Below, piece after piece: positions 29,901 to 38,200 of a stretch of DNA of 64,000 nucleotides (position 1 is the stretch's first letter; each line of letters opens with the position of its first letter). Source of the DNA: Strongylocentrotus purpuratus (Eukaryota > Echinodermata > Echinoidea > Camarodonta > Strongylocentrotidae); the NCBI RefSeq assembly GCF_000002235.5, contig NW_022145607.1, positions 36,484,029 through 36,548,028 of the forward strand. Direction: 5' to 3'. Under the pieces are notes generated by a model. It was given only the letters and a program-made list of their open reading frames with translations, did no database searches and was not told the DNA's origin. The position numbers and the translations under genes were made by a program.

Positions 29901-30682
29901 TATATTGCTGTTGGTAAATAAATCAAATCAATAGCCCTACTAAGGGAGAGATGTCTGATGGACTTCATTCAGAGATAGCTGAGAGTAAATAACATCATAA
30001 CATTCTCAAAATCTTTCAGATAAGTTAATAGCCCTACTAAGAGAGAGATGTCTAATGGAATACATTCAAAGATAGTTGCCAGTAAGTAAGATCATAATAT
30101 TCTCAAATCCTTTCAGATAAGTTAATAGCCCTACTAAGAGAGAGAGATGTCTGATGGAATACATTCACAGAAAGCTGCCAGTAAATAACATCATAACGTT
30201 CTCAAAGTCTTTCAGATAAGTTAATAGCCCTACTAAGAGAGAGATGTCTAATGGAATACATTCAAAGATAGCTGCCAGTAAATAACATCATAACATTCTC
30301 AAGATCTTTAAGATAAGTTGATAGCCCTGCTAAGAGCTTGGATGAGGTCATAAGAATTGAAGTGAAATTATACATCTGGGCCCTGTCAATCAATCAATCA
30401 ACCAATCACAACTTATTTGCAATTGATTAGATGACTTGCAATTGATTTGGATCAATCGCAACTCTTTGTAAGACAGGGCCCAGATGTCAGTTAATATAAA
30501 TAACTCCCTATTTGGAAGACCCTATGACCAAATATCTTGAAATTGCCCTGCTAGATGTCCTGCAGGTATGTCTAATGTCCAATGGATTTTGTTCAAAGAT
30601 AACTGCCAGTAAATAAAAAGATATTGTTATTGTAGATCTGAAAAAATACACTTTATATAAATTTCCTGTGTATTCCAGTCAC

Positions 30683-30724
<42 letters not shown>

Positions 30725-30778
30725 GTCCAAAAAAAATCGCAACGACTCAGCCAGCCGAAAATTCGCTCAGTGGCGGGG

Positions 30779-30830
<52 letters not shown>

Positions 30831-33800
30831 AAGAGGACACTTTTGGGGGGGGGGGGTCTTGAAATTTGAAAATTTGACATTTTGCTGAGTTGGGGGGGGT
30901 AAGGTCCCCTTTCTTAGGTCAGCCATGGGGGTAATATTTTTTTTTTTTTTTTAATAATTAAAAAAAAAAAAAAAAATCCAAAGGGGGGGGGGGGGGGGGG
31001 GGGGGGGGGGTTTACACACATAAAAATACCAAGGGGGGGGGGGGGGGGGTTTAACCCCCCAAACACCCCCCCCCCCTGCGTACGCGCCTGTATACAGGTG
31101 TATCTTATGAAATTTAAACATGCACCGGTAAGATGAATTAAATTCAATGCATTTTCTCACCTGATTGTGACGAAGTGTAGCGATGGTGAGAAGGTCTTGC
31201 ATCAATCTCTCAACTTGTTTGTTAAAACAATTCACTACTTCTATCTCATGAGATGACCCTATTAGAGAGAGATAGAGAGTGAGTGAGAGAGAGAGAGAGA
31301 GAGAGAGGGGGAGGGGGGGTGAGATATGCAAAGAGAACGGTATGGAGAGAGCAAAAGAAAACATGCATGAATTGTTTTATAAAAACAGGTTAACAATATG
31401 AACAAATAGACAACTCATTAAAAAATATTGAAAAAGTGAAACATCTTAGTGTGCATTATTATTTTGCCAGATATTTACTGAGGTAGAGAATTGTAATGCA
31501 GTTATATATCCATTTGACCAATTATTCAGCCTGCATTCTTATCATAAACATTCAAAGATCTGGACATACCTAGGAACAATTAATTCAACTATCCATTGAT
31601 CAATTTTATCTTTTCCAAACGATTCAATATGATGAACCTATCTAAATTTTGTTAAGGATTATCGGTTACCTTCATGTTATGTTTGTGACAATGGTAATCT
31701 AAATTTTAATTAGGAGTAAATGAAACCAAAACAAAATGATGTTTTAAATACCAACATCAGTGGCAGATGCATAGAAGTAAAAGTCAAAGTAAACAGAGCT
31801 TTGAGAGTGGCAGCTCATGTTTATTTACCTGCAGTAGATACATGCAGATGATGGAGGATTTGAATGATGTACCACCTGACATCAAGATGACAATGAACAA
31901 GAAGATGATCATGTGACGCCTGTAAAAAACATTCAAGAAGTCAACATTTATTTGTATCGTGGCATTGGCCTGTTAAATACTAAGCCAGAGATCTATGTGG
32001 TCTATGAAAACTGTGTATTATCCATTAATCAAACCATTTCCAATGGTTTAATTTAGAGATCACTAAATTATTTTTATAATTCAAACTTCAAACAAGTATT
32101 CTATCACCCATTTCTTATATGCACAGGCAATGTAACATCACTTGTTCTATCTGAGATATTGAAGATTTCTTGTGATATTTGCCAAAAATATGGAAAGTCT
32201 TGAAATTGTGAGCTGACCAACTTTCTATGATGTGGGGAATATACTTCAAATCCAATCAATTATCAAGATACTCATACTGCACATATAGCCCCCCCCCCCT
32301 CCCTTACCTACAAGAACCACATTGCCAACACAAAGGCAAAAGTTGGAGCCCGCAACAGCATCCTCAAGAAGCTAGCCAACACCAACTGGGGGACTGATGC
32401 CAGAACAATCCGGACGACAGCCCTCGCGCTTTGCTTCTCTGCTGCGGAGTATGCATCACCAGTATGGAGTAGGTCGGCCCATGCACCCAAGATTGACCCA
32501 GCTCTAAATTCATCTTGCAGAGCGATCACTGGATGCCTAAGGCCAACTAAAGTAGAAGACATCTACCTGCTCTGCGGTATTGCCCCACCACACGTCAGAA
32601 GGTTGGTCTTGTCCCAGAAAGAAAAGGACAAACAAGAAAACAATCCACTCCACCCACTCTTCGAACAACAGCCAGTGGGCAAGCGGCTCAAATCCAGACA
32701 CAGCTTCCTGCACTCGGTAGAGCCTCTTAATACTAGCCCTCACAACCAAAGGATGACTTTGTGGTCTAACCACCTTCAGACAACTCCACATAAACTCTCC
32801 CTCAGCCCGAAGGAATCCCTCGCAACCGGCTCCAGTGAGACTTGGCCTACCTGGCTTAGCCTCAACCGCCTAAGAACTGGCTACGGTCGATGCAGAGTCC
32901 TAATGCAGAGGTGGGGTCTAGGAGACGAACAAACGGCATGTGAATGCGGCCAGGAACAGACAATGGAACACCTGCTAGTCTGCCCACTCCTGCCAGAGCC
33001 ATGCACCCAATATGACCTGGAGGCCGTTAATTGCCGTGCCAAAGCCTGTGCGTACCACTGGACGGGACTTGTGTAGTGACTCGATAAGAAGAAGAAGCCC
33101 CCCCCCCCCAACAGAATTTGTAGGTGTAAATAAATGTTGGTTCAGCTAAATTAAACGAGGAAAGAATTCTACATACCTGTCTATCTATGGCATACTGCCT
33201 TGATGATGAAAGTTCATTCAGCCTCCCAATAAACCTAGATACGTTATCTAGTTCAGCTGCTAGTCTTAGAGGGAAACCTTCTACTTGCTGACTGTAGAGA
33301 GATGGCACTTCATTACAGGCTGGAGCACAGACTAACTTGGAGGTCGTCAAATACCTGCAAGCGTAAACAATGTTTAATTGAATAGAAATGCATGTAATAT
33401 TTCTATTAATGTAATATCAAATTAATTCATGGTCATACATTTCTGCAAGGTTAAAATATAAAATTTAAAGTGTATCAGTCACCAAAACATATTTTGCTTT
33501 CGATGTAAGGCATTGCATGTTGCTGTACTGAGTGAATAGTGCACAGGGCCCTTGTCGGACTAGGGTTCCGTGTGCAGTTTTATTTTTCTTTGTACTCCTC
33601 AACCGTTGATCTATAGCAAGCCAGGTATAATGTTTTAGGGTGATTTCATACATACCAGGGCTTAAATTAATCCAAGGCCACCAAGGCCAAGGCCATGGCC
33701 ATGGATGCCCCTTTGATTGGCCTCAATGCCCCTCTCATTGGCCTTGGATTTTTTTTCTGCCCTTTCCAATTCTTCCTCTTTGTGCTGTAATATAGAAATG

Positions 33801-35218
33801 TGCCCTACAGAAAAGTGGCCTTGCCCTAAATATATTGAAATTTAAGGCCTGACATACTATCTATAACACCTATACACAAATCATTTTTTTAGGTGATTGG
33901 TACACATTCAACAACTAACGCACAATTCTGTCAGCAGTCTTCCCATGTAATCTCAGCCTCTCAGGCATAGTATTAAAAGTAAAGATCAGTTTTAGAAATG
34001 CCCCCCCCCCCTCTCAAAAAATGAAACTGATTATTTCAACTGGCTTCAGCGATCCAGTCGAACCATGTGATCAAGATTATATATACCAATCCTGTCTTGT
34101 TTTCTTTTTCTATACAGTTTAGGGGGCAATACAGCAAGTTCTATGTTTACTTTGTTTATAAAAATAATATGTTCCAAATACATTTATGAAAAAGGAAAAT
34201 GAGTTTGTTTTGTTATGACCAACAAAATCACTTGATACAAAAAATAATAATCTGTAACTCCCCTTCTACAAGCACTTTTAATAAATCATGACCTGGGCTT
34301 TTAACTCTTTTCTACTTTTATATACAGCGTACACCTTCTTTGTAGTATCTATGCAATTATACAGTATGTACTATTACTTCCTTTGTTAATCAATGAGTGT
34401 TAAAAAAGTGATAATGAAACATTTGATACAAACCTGTGTATGAAGGAATGAATGTAGAAGAAGAAATGTAAGACTTGCTCTCTCAACTTCTTGCTACCTT
34501 CTATGAGTGGATCTGTGAAAAAAAATTAAAATCAGCTGTTAACTTATTCAAACAGATCTCTCATTTAAAAGCATCCATTTATTTTCACTGTAATCAAAAT
34601 CAACATACCGGTATACACTTGTATTTAGCCAATTATCTACAAAAAATGAAAATGTCTCCAAAAACTAAAGGGTTAAAAAAAAGAGCAGTCCACTATGAAT
34701 CTATAGAAATACTGCCCATATTATTAAGGTTATTTTTTTGTGCTGTTTGTATTTCTTTTGTTACTTTTTTCAAGAGGATTCACATTTGTATTATAGTAAT
34801 ATACTTGTAGGGATACTCGCAGTCCAGCAAACTTGATTGCATTATATGTGCAGTCTGAGCCTAGAATGTACTTCATGGTTCATCAAGTTTAATATCACTT
34901 ATGCAAGCTCTCATTTCCATTCAGTCCTTTGTTGTGATAACAATCTGTAATGCCAAACAAGGAAAATAAATCAAACATCTGAAAAATATAAAACTTGGAG
35001 CCTACCTGTTAGAGACCAATGACTCTGCTTCCCCAGTAAAGACTCTATCCTACCAAGCACTTGTCTGACAGGCAGCAAGAGATGGAGAGTGAGACAGAAA
35101 GGAGAATCAGAGAGAGAGAGGTACAGAGAAGGAACAAGTGAGAGATAGAGAGAGGGACAGAGAGAAAGTGAGAGAGAGAGAAAGAGGGAGAGAGAGTAAG
35201 AGAGAGAGAGGGGGTGTG

Positions 35219-35252
<34 letters not shown>

Positions 35253-38200
35253 AAAGAGAGAGAGAGAGAGAAAAGAGAGAGAGTGAGAGTATAGCATTAC
35301 TTTCTGCAATCTTGTCAAGTTTATCCTCATTCGGATATATGACGTGATAAACTGCAGCACCTTTTCTATCATGACATACCATAAGTGTAATATGGTTTAC
35401 ATTTCTCTCTTCTTCATCATGAATGTCATCACTGTCATCAACCCCATTGTCACCACCATCAACATAATAAGAATACTTTTAATCAACACTGTCCATAATT
35501 AGTACTACCATCATCGTCCCCATCATTGTTGGCCAAACAGTTTTTGAGCGTCAAGTAACGCCTGGCTGGAATGCTCCCCAGGGAGTGGAGATTGTGCACA
35601 CATTGTGTGCGGGCAAGTAAATAGTATATCTGTAAAGCGCTTAGAGACATTTGTATTAAACGCTTTATAAAGGCGTAAAATTATTATTATTATTAAAATC
35701 ATTGTCATCATCACTTTCATCATCATCACTAAAGACACCCAACACCACCACAATCACCAACCTTCTCCTCGGCCTCCTCCTCATCATCATCAACCATTTA
35801 AAGTCAAAGATACAGAAAGAACATTAGAATACATGTTTATACTGTATGTTCTCTTGCATGATTTAAAGATAAACTCCAGTACTGGTAAAAAAAAAAAAAT
35901 AATTCTCACAGAATCAAACGATACTTACACTGAATGTTCAAGATTACAAATAAATGTCATGTGCCAAACAATTTTGGAAGAAAATGTATACTGGCTGAGT
36001 AATGAGCATAGAAAGACAAGGAAATCAAGGTAGTACTAGCCCCGACACCATGTGTGTTGTCCCATATATAGCTTTCTATGTGAGTGCTTGTTACTTTACC
36101 AAGACTCGGTCAAATTTATTATGATTTTGATGACTCCAGAACCTTGCAGTGCTCACCAATACTTACATGCTACATGATCAACTGTTTCTGATCCTTTCCA
36201 CACCTTTTCTTTCACAATGCAATCACATTACCAGTACTAAAGTTTATCTTTAATGTAATAAGAGAAGGTGTATACAAAGGATAATAATTACCTCAGGGTT
36301 GAAAAAAGATGTGATATTTGGTCGAGAAGAGCTGTGGTGGTGACATAGCTAAATCCAAAGAGCTGGGTAGTCAATCCTTCATGCTGTTCCACTACGTTAC
36401 CATCAAGAAGCCTGAAAGATCAAATCATTTATTTCATGATTTCTATTGATACGTGTATGACATAATGCTCTGAATATAACCAAGTGAAAAAGTAAAAAAG
36501 AAAGGTTTCAATAAGGCAGTATATTTTATTATGTAAACCCCATATATACCAATTCTTGTCCTCTTGTTGGTCGAAACGGCAGACATGAAGTTTTTTTCTG
36601 ACTGCTGCGTAGTATAGCGAAATTTGTATTGACCGGGCATAGTTCTACTTGCGTGTAAAATGCAAGGACGCAATGGTTAGGTATGAAGTCAACAGTGGAT
36701 ATGTACATTGCACTTAGATTTGTATATTTCTCTAGCCTTTACAAATAAATTCACTCTGACAGGCATATTTTAACAAAAGATCTCTTTTTGAGAATAGACA
36801 CAAGGGGATGCGGAATAGAAAACAAAATATTGACTGCTTATTTTTCGGGTCATGGTTAAAACTATAGCTCCTCGTCGATCTCGAGACTGCTCTTTGCCCC
36901 TCGACTCCATCTCGGGTCACAGTTCAGTTTAGAGACCACCTTGGGCAATAGTTTTAACAGTGCAAAGCACCCAATATTTGTATACTATACAAGGATCCAT
37001 GCCCTGTTTCATAAAACTTTTTTTTGAATTTTTTCAATAACAAATGCTGAATTTCTATGACAAATTTGCTCTCAGCCAGTCAGATGCCACGATTTTAGTA
37101 GCTTATATAAATAAAGATATCATAACTTGTTATTGATAACAAGTTTTATGCAACAATAACCTGATTCAATGGACAAAAAAACTGTGACTGTATCGGTCAA
37201 CTACACACTGTTGAGCATTTACTGACTTATTAAGTAAAAGCTGATAAGAGTCAGAGAGTTAGATATGCCTGCTTGCAAGCAATCGTTAATTCACATGTAA
37301 CAGAGGGATTAATGCTCTACCTAGTGGTTGCAGAACCACATATAATACACTAAAGTATTCACAGATCTTTGTATGTATGTAACCCATTGACTACTGAACT
37401 CTCTTGTTCCCATCTAGGCGTTAAAGCCCCTCCTCACTAGTTTGGCATGGAGGGATTAGACCTCCCTGCAAGGTCACTGGCAGGTGGTTATCCGATCAAA
37501 TTGGCTCTCAATTAACATAAGAAAAAGGGCATCATGGGGGATCAACGGGTACCACTTAGGCATTATTGGCTGTATAGAGGGCGCAAGTAGCTATAAGTAG
37601 TGCAGTTGGGCTTTAATACAGGAGCCACTTAATGGGTTAATGTAAGCTACATTTATTTAAATGTATTACTAACCTGCCTGCAAATGATAATGACCTGACT
37701 GTAGCGAAAGCAATTACCCAACAAATACTCTTATAGTTAAGCAAGAGACCACTGACCTGCTAATAGTTTGGGATGCTAGGAATCCATTGCTATCGGGTAA
37801 CCATGACGATGAGCTTTGTCTGTGACGAGAACATTCAAACCTAGGCGGTTCCCAAGGGATATCTGTGTGAAGTATAAACCATCAAGATTCTAAAACAATC
37901 TGTCCTGGTTTTCTAGGCACCCTGTTTACAACAATACTAAAATAAAGTTTTTTAAAAAAACAAAAAAGAAGAAAAAAAATGAAAATGAAAAACTCTTTGA
38001 TAGCAAAGTTATTTGAAATATCAATAACCAATTATTGTTGATTTGGAAATAAGACTGTTAAATTAATTCCTAAAGACTAAATGGTGAGGAATTTAGCTTG
38101 AAACTTCCTACATATCAAATCACAATGTTAATATGTACCAATATATGTTTATCCTAGCCTGGACAAAAGAATTTGTCCCAAATTCAACCATCAACAAAAA

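Noticed and set aside
30691..31364. Poly-Gly and poly-Pro frames
   Set aside because: Translations of G and C homopolymers.
32308..33111. Minus-strand frames opposite the retrotransposon
   Set aside because: Antisense shadows of the RT frame on the plus strand.
34971..35382. Ser/Leu-rich frames over (CT)n
   Set aside because: Microsatellite translations. Only 35006-35064 within this span is a real exon.
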